This document shows, piece after piece, positions 25,850 through 34,111 of a stretch of 64,000 nucleotides of DNA. The notes below the pieces were generated by a model, which was not told where the DNA came from, made no database searches, and saw only the letters and a list, made by a program, of their open reading frames with translations. The stretch is from an uncultured Pelagibacteraceae bacterium. Lineage in GTDB: Bacteria; Pseudomonadota; Alphaproteobacteria; Pelagibacterales; Pelagibacteraceae. Position 1 is the stretch's first letter. Every line of letters starts with the position of its first letter. The stretch is taken from NCBI GenBank assembly GCA_902540275.1, contig CACBMB010000004.1:1-64000 (forward strand). The letters are read 5' to 3'. Both the position numbers and the translations under genes were made by a program.

Positions 25850-27184
25850 GTGAAAAACTATATAATTATTAAGAATAAAATAGAGAATTTTAAAAAAAAA
25901 TTCATTGAGGTTGAAGGAGACAAATCTCTAAGTATTCGATTTGTATTATTATCTGCTTTAACAAAGGGTAAATGCTCTGCTATAAATTTACTTAAATCCG
26001 AAGATGTTTTAAATGCAATTAATTGTATAAATAAATTAGGTATAAAAACAATTTTCAAAAGTAAAAAAACTGAAATTTTTGGAAGAGGCTTGTTTGGCCT
26101 AAAATTCAGAAAAAATCTTATTTTGAATACTGGAAATTCTGGAACTACAGCAAGATTATTATGTTCGCTATTAATTGATTCAAATTATAAAATTAAAATC
26201 ACAGGTGATCAATCTCTTAAAAAAAGAGATATGAAAAGAATTATAAATCCATTAAAAAAATTTGGAGTTTTTTTTGAGAGTAAAAATGGGAAACTTCCTT
26301 TAGTAATTAAAGGCACTAAATGTCCAAGACCTATAAAATTTACTGAAAATTTAGGCTCGGCTCAGTGTAAATCAGCTGTAATGATTGCTGCATTAAAAAC
26401 TAAAGGGGTAACTAAATTAAAATGTTTGCCCTCTAGAAATCACACTGAGCTGATGTTTAAAAATATTTTAAAAATTCCAATAAAAATATTTAAGAAAAAA
26501 AAATACGAAATAATTAATATTAATGGACAAAAAGAATTAAAACCATTTAACTATAAAATACCAGGCGATATTTCTTCAGCATCATTTTTTATAGTTTTAA
26601 CTTTATTATCAAAAAATAAAATCTTAAAGATAAAAAATGTAAACCTAAACTCATCACGAACTGGAGTAATAAAAATTCTTAAAATGATGGGAGGCAAAAT
26701 AAAAATTTTAAATTTGAGAAATTATAAAGGTGAAAAAATCGGAGATATTATTGTTAAATCTTCAAATAAATTAAATTCAGTTAATCTTGATCCAAGATAC
26801 AACAGCTCTGCTATAGACGAATTTTTATTAATTTTTTTAGTTGCATGTAAATGTAAAGGAATTAGTATTTTTAATAATCTAGGTGAATTAAACAAAAAAG
26901 AATCTAAAAGATTAGATTGGGGAATTAAAATTCTTTCTTTAATGGGAATTAAAGTAAAAAAAATAAAAAATTCTGGTATCAAAATTTGGGGTCAAGAAAA
27001 TTTTAAACTTAATAAAAAAATTATAATTAAAAAATATTTAAAAGATCATAGAATTTTAATGGCTTGTGTAATTGCTGGACTTACATTGGGTGGCAATTGG
27101 AGAATTCATGATCAAAATTGTTATAAAACCTCTTTCCCATCATTTAAAGAAACACTCAAAAAATTAGGAGCCAAGATAAAATGA
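25850..27184 (+). CDS. aroA: 3-phosphoshikimate 1-carboxyvinyltransferase (EPSP synthase)
   Basis: 444 aa, shikimate pathway. The start is a GTG at 25850. Active-site blocks: VEGDKSLSIR (canonical GDKSISHR; the His is Ile), LNTGNSGTTARLL, LGSAQCKSAVMIAAL, the catalytic Asp in SSAIDEFLLI, KKESKRLDW (canonical KESDR, with Asp replaced by Lys) and DHRILMACVIAGL. Core Lys, Ser and Arg ligands are kept, so it is probably active though divergent. The 3' end overlaps cmk by 4 nt (ATGA), as expected for translational coupling. Confidence 0.93.
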   Translation: MKNYIIIKNKIENFKKKFIEVEGDKSLSIRFVLLSALTKGKCSAINLLKSEDVLNAINCINKLGIKTIFKSKKTEIFGRGLFGLKFRKNLILNTGNSGTTARLLCSLLIDSNYKIKITGDQSLKKRDMKRIINPLKKFGVFFESKNGKLPLVIKGTKCPRPIKFTENLGSAQCKSAVMIAALKTKGVTKLKCLPSRNHTELMFKNILKIPIKIFKKKKYEIININGQKELKPFNYKIPGDISSASFFIVLTLLSKNKILKIKNVNLNSSRTGVIKILKMMGGKIKILNLRNYKGEKIGDIIVKSSNKLNSVNLDPRYNSSAIDEFLLIFLVACKCKGISIFNNLGELNKKESKRLDWGIKILSLMGIKVKKIKNSGIKIWGQENFKLNKKIIIKKYLKDHRILMACVIAGLTLGGNWRIHDQNCYKTSFPSFKETLKKLGAKIK

Positions 27185-27828
27185 AAAATTTAATTCAAGT
27201 TGCTATCGACTCTCCTGCAGCTGCTGGAGCAGGTACTCAAGCTAAATTAATAGCAAAACATTATAAACTTTTTCATCTTGATACTGGAAAGATCTATAGG
27301 TTCATAGGTAAGTTAAAAATAAAATATAAAAATAAGTTTAATTATTTATTAATTAAGAAAGAAATGAAAAAATTAAAAATTCATAATTTAAATGATAAAA
27401 GTTTATTATCTAATAAAGTTGCAATGGAAGCATCTATAGTTGCCAAAGATCCAAAAATAAGAAAGATTGTTTATAATTTTCAAATAAAATGTGCTTATTA
27501 CCCTCCAAAAAAATTTAACGGAAGTATTCTTGATGGAAGAGATATTACTAGCGTAATTATGAAAGATGCTATGTTTAAATTTTTTATAACAGCAGAGGTT
27601 AAAACAAGAGCATCAAGAAGATTTAAAGAGTTAAAATCTCTTAAAAGAAAAATTTTGTATAATGATGTTCTTAAAAGTATTAAAAAACGTGATAAAAGTG
27701 ACTATAATAGAAAATATTCACCTTTAAAGAAAACTAAAGATTCAATCTTGATTAATACAACAAATTTAACTAAAAAAGCCTGCTTTTTAAAAATAAAAAA
27801 AATAATGGATAATAAACTTAAAATTTAA
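27181..27828 (+). CDS. cmk: Cytidylate kinase with atypical P-loop
   Basis: 215 aa. It phosphorylates CMP/dCMP. The family hallmarks are present: HLDTGKIYR, the NMP-binding LDGRDITSVI, FFITAEVKTRASRRFKEL and RDKSDYNRKYSPL. The P-loop, normally GPAGAGKGT, reads SPAAAGAGTQAK, so the invariant Walker A Lys is Ala. A Lys three residues after the Thr may compensate (inference). It sits in the conserved aroA-cmk-rpsA-ihfB order and its stop overlaps the rpsA ATG by 1 nt. Confidence 0.9.
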   Translation: MKNLIQVAIDSPAAAGAGTQAKLIAKHYKLFHLDTGKIYRFIGKLKIKYKNKFNYLLIKKEMKKLKIHNLNDKSLLSNKVAMEASIVAKDPKIRKIVYNFQIKCAYYPPKKFNGSILDGRDITSVIMKDAMFKFFITAEVKTRASRRFKELKSLKRKILYNDVLKSIKKRDKSDYNRKYSPLKKTKDSILINTTNLTKKACFLKIKKIMDNKLKI

Positions 27829-29555
27829 TGGAAATTTATAAAGACCTAACAAACCAAGCCTCTAAAGAGTTCGAAAAACTTCTAAATAGCCAGCTTTCAA
27901 AAACAAAAATAGAAGAAGGAAAAATAATTGAGGGAAAAATAAATAAAATTACTGAGAAATTTGTTTTTCTTTTTATTGAAGGTTTAAAGAGTGAACCTGT
28001 GCTTGATATCAATGAATTAAAAAGTATGGGGTGGTTAGATAAAATTAAATTAGGTGAAAAAATTCCTGTGCTCTTAGAACGTATTGAAGACAAAAATGGA
28101 GAGGTTTTGGTGTCAGCAAGCAAAGCACAAAAAATTCGTGGTTGGGATAAACTTGTGGAAGCTTATGAAAAAAATGAACCAATCATGGGGAAGATTACAT
28201 CAAAATGTAAAGGTGGATGTATTGTTGAACATATAGATACTGGCTCGTTAATGTTTTTACCCGGTTCTCAGATAAGTGATAAACCACTTAAGGATATTAG
28301 CCATCTAATGAATGAGCCGCAAAAATTTGCTCTTATTAAATTAGATAAAGTTAGGGGTAATGCCTGCGTTTCAAGAAAAGAAATAATTTCCTCTTTTAAA
28401 AAAGAAGATAAAGCTAAAATTATTGAGAAATATAAAGTTGGAGACATAATTAAAAATGCTGAGGTGAAGGGATATAGTTCTTTTGGTTGCTTTTTTAATG
28501 TAAATAATGAACTTGATGTTTTGGTTCATCTTCAGGAAATATCATATTCTAGAGTTAATCATCCAGATGAAGTTTTTAATATCGGAGAAAAACATGATCT
28601 AAAAGTAATTTCTGTAGATAAAGAAAAACTACAAGTTGGATGTTCAGTAAAACAATTATCTCCTGATCCTTTTGAACATATAGAAAATTATGAGCTTAAA
28701 AAAATTTATAAAGTAAAGGTCATGAAGATCATGGATTTTGGAGCATTTTGTGAATTAGAACCTGGATTAACAACTTTGCTACACTCAAGTGAGCTTAGTT
28801 GGACAAAAAAGAATTTATCTCCAAAAAAAATTCTTAAAGTTGGAGATGAGATTAATTGTATTATAACAGAGATAGATAAAGAAAAAAGAAGAGTTGCTAT
28901 TTCATATAAATTAGCACAAGAAAATCCTTTTGAATTGTTTGAGAAAAAATATCCTGTTGGTACAATAGTTGAAGGTGAAATCGTAAATAAAAATGAATAT
29001 TCTCTTTTTGTGAAAATTAAAGACTTAGATGTAGATGCTTTCCTGCACTGTAACGATCTTACTTATTTAAATAATGGTGAAGAAGAATTAAATATGTATA
29101 AAAAAGGTGAAAAAATAAAAGTTAAAGTTTTAGAAATTAAAGTTTCGGAGCAAAAAATAAGAGTTGGTCTAAGACAAACTAAACCAGATCCTCTTGATTT
29201 TTTTAAAAATAAAGAAGTTAATCAAACTGTAACGGTAAAAGTAATTTCGACTGACAATAAAGGCTTAACTGTAAGACCTGAAGGATGTGAAATGGACTTT
29301 TTAATTAAAAAATCCCAAATAGCAATTAATGCCTCTGATGCTCGTCCAAACAGATGGACAGGTGGAGAAAAGCTAGATTGTGCCATAGCCGAAATTAATA
29401 TGGATAAAAGAAAAATTAGTTTGAGTATAAAGCTTCTGGAAGAAATAGAGAAAAAAGAAGCTTTAGAAAAATATGGTTCAGAGGGCTCAGGTAAAAATTT
29501 ACCATTTTCTTCGTTGTCTGATGAATTAAAAAAAAAGGATAAAGTAAAAAAATAA
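27828..29555 (+). CDS. rpsA: 30S ribosomal protein S1
   Basis: 575 aa with six S1/OB repeats. Repeats 3-6 are clear RNA binders, e.g. GYSSFGCFFNVNNELDVLVHLQEIS (repeat 3), KIMDFGAFCELEPGLTTLLHSSELSW (repeat 4) and GEIVNKNEYSLFVKIKDLDVDAFLH (repeat 5). The first two anchor the protein to the ribosome. S1 helps recruit mRNAs with weak Shine-Dalgarno sites, which fits this window where most genes lack strong ones. Follows cmk with 1-nt overlap; ihfB follows after 21 nt. Confidence 0.97.
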   Translation: MEIYKDLTNQASKEFEKLLNSQLSKTKIEEGKIIEGKINKITEKFVFLFIEGLKSEPVLDINELKSMGWLDKIKLGEKIPVLLERIEDKNGEVLVSASKAQKIRGWDKLVEAYEKNEPIMGKITSKCKGGCIVEHIDTGSLMFLPGSQISDKPLKDISHLMNEPQKFALIKLDKVRGNACVSRKEIISSFKKEDKAKIIEKYKVGDIIKNAEVKGYSSFGCFFNVNNELDVLVHLQEISYSRVNHPDEVFNIGEKHDLKVISVDKEKLQVGCSVKQLSPDPFEHIENYELKKIYKVKVMKIMDFGAFCELEPGLTTLLHSSELSWTKKNLSPKKILKVGDEINCIITEIDKEKRRVAISYKLAQENPFELFEKKYPVGTIVEGEIVNKNEYSLFVKIKDLDVDAFLHCNDLTYLNNGEEELNMYKKGEKIKVKVLEIKVSEQKIRVGLRQTKPDPLDFFKNKEVNQTVTVKVISTDNKGLTVRPEGCEMDFLIKKSQIAINASDARPNRWTGGEKLDCAIAEINMDKRKISLSIKLLEEIEKKEALEKYGSEGSGKNLPFSSLSDELKKKDKVKK

Positions 29556-29576
29556 ACTATTTAGAAGATTGAAAAA

Positions 29577-29870
29577 TTGGCTATTGTAAAATCAAAGCTT
29601 ATAAAACAACTCTCAAAAAATTTTCCTAATTTTCTTAAAAAAGATATTGAAAAATTTACAGATATTATTTTAAAAGAAATTCAACAATCGCTCCGAAGAG
29701 GTGAGAGAGTTGAAATTAGAGGCTGGGGCACTCTAAGTACAAAAATTCAAAAGGCTTCGATCAGAAGAAATCCAAAAACTGGAGAGAAAATTGCAGTACC
29801 ATCTAAAAAGGTTATTCAGTGGAAAATGAGTAAAGAAATGTTTAAAAAGATTAATAATGAAAAAGAATAA
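29577..29870 (+). CDS. ihfB: Integration host factor beta-like HU-family protein
   Basis: 97 aa HU/IHF family DNA-bending protein. The start is a TTG preceded by an AGAAG sequence. The DNA-binding arm is RRNPKTGEKIAVPSKKVIQWK and the core is RRGERVEIRGWGTLSTK. Position downstream of rpsA is the standard location of ihfB. The C-terminal end overlaps the pyrF start by 14 nt. Confidence 0.92.
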   Translation: MAIVKSKLIKQLSKNFPNFLKKDIEKFTDIILKEIQQSLRRGERVEIRGWGTLSTKIQKASIRRNPKTGEKIAVPSKKVIQWKMSKEMFKKINNEKE

Positions 29871-30531
29871 AATATTTATTGCTTGTGATAGTAAAAAAAT
29901 TTCTAAAATAAAAAAAATAATTAGTGAAACTCAAAATTCAAAAATCAAGGTTGGTTATAAATTTGGATTAGAATTTTTAAACTCTAAGAATGGAAGAAAT
30001 TTTGTATCTAAATTAAAAAATAAGATTATTTTTGCTGATCTTAAAATACACGATATTCCAAATACATGTGTTTCAACAATAAAAGCAATTAAAGATCTAA
30101 ATGTTAATTATTTAACAATGCACATAAGCTCAGGTTTAGATGCTCTGAAGACTTCAAAAAAAGTATCAGGAAAAATAAAAATAATAGGCGTAACAATTCT
30201 TACTTCGTTAGATCATAAATCATTAAAAGAAATAGGATTTGATAAAAATTTAAAAAAATTGGTTTTTCATCAAGCAAGGTTAGCCTCTAAAGCAAAATTA
30301 GACGCAATAGTTTGTAGTGCGCAAGAAGTAGAAATAGTTAAAAAAGTTTTTAAAAAGGAGATAATTACACCTGGAATTAGACTTGATTCAAAAAAAAATG
30401 ATCAAAAAAGAACTTTAACTCCGAAACAAGCTTTTAAAAATGGAAGTGATTGGCTTGTGATAGGAAGACCTATTACTCAAGGTAATATAAAAAAAAACAT
30501 GCAAACATTAATTGATCATTTACGTCAATGA
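29857..30531 (+). CDS. pyrF: Orotidine 5'-phosphate decarboxylase
   Basis: 224 aa TIM-barrel enzyme for the last step of UMP synthesis. The catalytic tetrad region FADLKIHDIPNTC keeps the DxKxxD residues. KVGYKFG and the phosphate-binding IGRPITQ are present, and ITPGIRLDSKKNDQKRTLTP matches the loop between strands 7 and 8. It overlaps ihfB by 14 nt and trpF by 4 nt, placing it in the conserved pyrF-trpFBA series. Confidence 0.94.
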   Translation: MKKNKIFIACDSKKISKIKKIISETQNSKIKVGYKFGLEFLNSKNGRNFVSKLKNKIIFADLKIHDIPNTCVSTIKAIKDLNVNYLTMHISSGLDALKTSKKVSGKIKIIGVTILTSLDHKSLKEIGFDKNLKKLVFHQARLASKAKLDAIVCSAQEVEIVKKVFKKEIITPGIRLDSKKNDQKRTLTPKQAFKNGSDWLVIGRPITQGNIKKNMQTLIDHLRQ

Positions 30532-31145
30532 TCCTTAAGTCAAAAATTTGTGGAGTTTCAGACTCTAAAATATTAGATTTTATAGTTAATCACAAACACC
30601 CACCACAATTTATAGGCTTTATTGTAAATTACCCAAAATCAAAAAGATATGTTGATATTAAAAAATTAAAGGATCTTATGAAAATTAAAAAAAAAAATTC
30701 CTTTTATGTTGCAGTCCTTGTAAATCCAAATCAGTATATTCTAGAGGAAATTAAGGATTTACCGTTTGATTATTATCAACTTTATGATTGTGATCTTTAT
30801 AAAGTAAAATCAATAAAAAAAAAATATAAAAAAAAAATTATTACTGCAATAACTATAAAAGATAAAGGAGACGAAAATAAATATAAAAAGTTTGCTGATG
30901 TAACGGATATTTATTTATTTGATAGTAAGGGTTATGAAAATAGTATGTCATTTGATCACGCACTTATAGAAAATTTAAATTTGAATAAAGAAGTTATGAT
31001 TGCCGGTAACATTCAAATTGACGATACTCTTGAAAATTTAAAAAAAATAGCACATATTATTGATATATCTGGTGGATTAGAAACTGATGGATTAAAAGAT
31101 ATTTCCAAAATAGAAATTTTTTTAAATAAAATGAAAAATTTATAA
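30528..31145 (+). CDS. trpF: Phosphoribosylanthranilate isomerase (divergent)
   Basis: 205 aa TIM-barrel enzyme of tryptophan synthesis. The catalytic Cys is present in SKICGVSD, GFIVNYPKSKRYV keeps the substrate-binding Arg, and the general acid Asp is probably in YLFDSKG. Several otherwise conserved motifs are changed: the GGSGKxFDW loop is reduced to ENSMSFDH, LAGGL reads IAGNI, and DVSSGVE reads DISGGLE. The position between pyrF and trpB is standard. Identity as the trpF orthologue is firm; full catalytic competence is uncertain. Confidence 0.85.
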   Translation: MILKSKICGVSDSKILDFIVNHKHPPQFIGFIVNYPKSKRYVDIKKLKDLMKIKKKNSFYVAVLVNPNQYILEEIKDLPFDYYQLYDCDLYKVKSIKKKYKKKIITAITIKDKGDENKYKKFADVTDIYLFDSKGYENSMSFDHALIENLNLNKEVMIAGNIQIDDTLENLKKIAHIIDISGGLETDGLKDISKIEIFLNKMKNL

Positions 31146-31146
31146 C

Positions 31147-32376
31147 ATGAAATTAAAAAAAAAAGTTCCCTTAATTGATCAACATGACAAATATGGATTT
31201 TGGGGTGGAAAATTTGGTGGAAGCTTTATTCCTGAAACTCTCAAAAAACCAATTGAAGATTTAACAATAAAATTTGAAAAACTAAGAAAAGATAAAAAAT
31301 TCATTAAAAAAAGAGATTTTTATTTTCAGAATTACGTAGGTTCTCCAACATCTTTTGTTAAATTAGAAAATCTATCTAGCTATCTTGGAGGAGCACAGGT
31401 CTGGGCAAAAGTTGTTTCCGAAGCTAATGGTGGAGCTCATAAAATATACAATGCTACCGTTCATGCTTTAATATGTAAGGCCATGGGTAAAAAATACATC
31501 GTTGGTGATACCGGGGCTGGATATGCAGGCAAAATGTTAAGCATGGCTGCTAAAAAATTTGGTCTCAGATGTAAAATTTTTATGGGCGCAAAAGATATTC
31601 AAAGACAAAAACCTAATTGTGATGCGATGAGAAAAAACGGTGCTGAAATTATACCTGTTTATTCTGGAAGCCAAACTCTAGTTGATGCTGTAAGTGAATG
31701 TATGAGATATTGGGTATCGAACTGTGATAATACACATATGTGTGTGGGATCAACAGTTGGGCCAAATATTTTTGTTAAAATTTGTGGTTGGAGTACAGCT
31801 CAAATTTCTAGGGAATTAAAGAATCAATTAATAAAAGAATTTAAAAAAATGCCAAAAATAATTAAACTCATCAATTGTGTAGGAGGCGGTAGTTCTGCTT
31901 ATGGTTTTTGGAGTGAATTTATTGATTATAATAAAAAACAGATTGAATTAATTGGCGTAGAAGCAGGTGGTCCAAAAAATTCAAAATTACATGCTGCACC
32001 TTTAAGTAGAAACGCTAAAATTGGAATTCTCCATGGTGCAGCCTCTTATGTTTGTCAAAATAATGAAGGTCAAATTCACGAAACAGAGTCCATTAGTGCT
32101 GGTCTAGATTATCCTGGAGTAAGTCCAATACATTGTTTTTTAAAAGATACTAAAAGAGCAAGGTATACTTTTGCAACTGATGAAGAAGCTTTAAATGCAT
32201 ATAAGTTAGTAACAAAATTTGAAAAATTAAATCCTAGTTTAGAACCTAGTCATGCCTTTGCAGAGGCAATTAAAATTGCTCCAAAATTAAGTAAAGAGAC
32301 AATTTGTATTGTGAACTCTTGTGGGGATGCAAAAAAAGATAGGGATATATTAAAACAAAGGTTAGGAAAATATTAA
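31147..32376 (+). CDS. trpB: Tryptophan synthase beta chain (divergent active site)
   Basis: 409 aa fold-type II PLP enzyme condensing indole with serine. It aligns along its whole length with TrpB (KFGGSFIPETL, NYVGSPTSF, CVGGGSSAYGF, HETESISAGLDYPGV). The PLP lysine is kept in GGAHKIYN. Relative to Salmonella TrpB, E109 is Asp and Q114/H115 are Tyr/Ala (DTGAGYAG instead of ETGAGQHG), the REDLNHTGAHK loop reads VVSEANGGAHK, K167 is Val, and the PLP-nitrogen Ser377 is Cys. Starts 1 nt after trpF and overlaps trpA by 1 nt. It may have altered kinetics or substrate. Confidence 0.88.
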   Translation: MKLKKKVPLIDQHDKYGFWGGKFGGSFIPETLKKPIEDLTIKFEKLRKDKKFIKKRDFYFQNYVGSPTSFVKLENLSSYLGGAQVWAKVVSEANGGAHKIYNATVHALICKAMGKKYIVGDTGAGYAGKMLSMAAKKFGLRCKIFMGAKDIQRQKPNCDAMRKNGAEIIPVYSGSQTLVDAVSECMRYWVSNCDNTHMCVGSTVGPNIFVKICGWSTAQISRELKNQLIKEFKKMPKIIKLINCVGGGSSAYGFWSEFIDYNKKQIELIGVEAGGPKNSKLHAAPLSRNAKIGILHGAASYVCQNNEGQIHETESISAGLDYPGVSPIHCFLKDTKRARYTFATDEEALNAYKLVTKFEKLNPSLEPSHAFAEAIKIAPKLSKETICIVNSCGDAKKDRDILKQRLGKY

Positions 32377-33179
32377 TGAATAATTCTTTAATTCATCAAA
32401 CATTCAAAATTACAAAAAATGAAAATAGACCAGCTCTACTCACATATACTGTTGCTGGAGATAATACAAAAAAAAAATCATTGGAAATTCTCAAATCAAT
32501 TTCTAATTATGCAGATATTTGTGAATTGGGTTTTCCTCACAACACTCCTATTGCTGATGGCGGTCAGATCCAAACTAGTGCTTACCGGGCTATAAAAAAC
32601 GGAATTAAAATAAATGATGTTTTTTCGATTGTAACTCAATTTAAAAAACTCAAGAAAAACAAACCAATTATTTTGATGGGTTATTATAATATGATTTATC
32701 AATATGATGAAAATAAATTCATTAAAAAATGTCAAAAGTCGAAAGTAGACGGTCTCATAGTTGTAGATTTACCATTTCCTGAAAATAAAACTTTTGCTAA
32801 AAAATGTAAAAAAAAAAATATTAATTTTATTCAACTTATTTCACCCACTACATCAAGAATACGTTTAAAACAAATTATCAAAAATTCTCATGATATGATT
32901 TATTATATTAGTATGCTATCCACAACTGGAGGAAAATTGAAAGTTTCTCCAAAAAAAATATTAGAGGAATATTCAAAAATAAAAAAACAAAATTCATCTA
33001 AAAACGTAGTTATAGGATTCGGAATAACTGAAAAAACCATAAATTCTCTTAAAAAAGCTGACGGATTAGTTGTTGGAAGTGCAATTTGTAAGGAAATAAC
33101 TAACTCAATTAAAAAAAGACAAAATGCTGTCACAAATGTTACTAATGTAGTGAAAAGATTAAAAAATAAAATTAAATGA
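32376..33179 (+). CDS. trpA: Tryptophan synthase alpha chain (divergent)
   Basis: 267 aa TIM barrel that cleaves indole-3-glycerol phosphate. The catalytic Glu49 (CELGFP) and Asp60 (IADGGQIQ) equivalents are present, as are LMGYYN, GLIVVDLP and the phosphate-binding IGFGI...VVGSAI. The S/TDP segment between the catalytic acids is NTP, so the Asp56 that signals to beta-Lys167 is Thr; the partner Lys167 is also lost in TrpB. The loop-6 region reads SMLSTTGG rather than TGITG. Overlaps trpB by 1 nt and accD by 4 nt. Confidence 0.88.
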   Translation: MNNSLIHQTFKITKNENRPALLTYTVAGDNTKKKSLEILKSISNYADICELGFPHNTPIADGGQIQTSAYRAIKNGIKINDVFSIVTQFKKLKKNKPIILMGYYNMIYQYDENKFIKKCQKSKVDGLIVVDLPFPENKTFAKKCKKKNINFIQLISPTTSRIRLKQIIKNSHDMIYYISMLSTTGGKLKVSPKKILEEYSKIKKQNSSKNVVIGFGITEKTINSLKKADGLVVGSAICKEITNSIKKRQNAVTNVTNVVKRLKNKIK

Positions 33180-34111
33180 ACTGGATAACAAAAATAATCA
33201 AAGCAGGGGAAAAAATTAAATCTGCTATCCACAAAAGAGCTACTAAAGAGGATATAGCTAATAGTGATTGGACTTCTTGTTGTAAAGGACCAATTTTAAA
33301 AAAAGATTTAGAGGACAACCTTTGGGTTTGTCCTGAACCTGAGTGCAATAAACATCATCGAATAAGTCCGAAACAAAGATTTGATATCTTGTTTGGAAAA
33401 AATAACTATGAAGTGTTTAAAACACCGATTCCAAAAGATGATCCTTTGAATTGGACTGACTCAAAATCATATAAAGATAGATTAAAAGCTGCTAGAAAAA
33501 AAACTGGACTAGATTGTGGAATGATGGTTGTTAGCGGATCAATCAATAATATTAAAATTACTGCAGTAGCATCAGATTTTGACTTTCTGGGTGCCTCAAT
33601 AGCTGCTGCTGAGGGAGAGGCTTTCTTGTATGGAATTCAACATGCTATTGAAAACCAAACACCCTTTTTATGTGTGAGTGCTGGAGGTGGAATGAGAATG
33701 ATGGAGAGTTTAATTTCTTTATCGCAGATGACCAGAACAACTTTAGCAATTAATGAGTTAAAAAAAAATAATCTTCCTTATTTAGTTTGCATTACAGATC
33801 CTACTGCAGGTGGAATTACAGCATCTTATGCAATGTTAGGAGATATTCATATCGCTGAACCCGGTGCTCTAATAGCTTTTGCAGGAGCTCGTGTGATCCA
33901 AGGAACTGTTAAAGAAGAACTTCCAGAAGGGTTTCAAAAAAGTGAGTATGTTGAAAAAACAGGATTTGTAGACTTAATTGTCGAAAGAAAAAATCTATCA
34001 GAAAAAATTGGAACTTTATTATCGATATTGTTAAAGAAAAATTCTGTTATAAGTTCTGAAGAAAATGAAACTTCAGAAAATAGTCAATCGCTTACAAAAG
34101 CTGCATCCTAA
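33176..34111 (+). CDS. accD: Acetyl-CoA carboxylase carboxyltransferase beta subunit
   Basis: 311 aa, partner of AccA (also here). The carboxyltransferase core is standard: DSKSYKDRL, FDFLGASIAAAEGEAF, VSAGGGMRMMESLISLSQM and ITDPTAGGITASYAMLGD. The N-terminal zinc ribbon is irregular: where CxxC...CxxC is expected it reads WTSCCKGP...VCPEPECNKHH, i.e. adjacent cysteines and then a C-x4-C. The gene overlaps folC by 47 nt. The order trpA-accD-folC is conserved among Alphaproteobacteria. Confidence 0.95.
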   Translation: MNWITKIIKAGEKIKSAIHKRATKEDIANSDWTSCCKGPILKKDLEDNLWVCPEPECNKHHRISPKQRFDILFGKNNYEVFKTPIPKDDPLNWTDSKSYKDRLKAARKKTGLDCGMMVVSGSINNIKITAVASDFDFLGASIAAAEGEAFLYGIQHAIENQTPFLCVSAGGGMRMMESLISLSQMTRTTLAINELKKNNLPYLVCITDPTAGGITASYAMLGDIHIAEPGALIAFAGARVIQGTVKEELPEGFQKSEYVEKTGFVDLIVERKNLSEKIGTLLSILLKKNSVISSEENETSENSQSLTKAAS

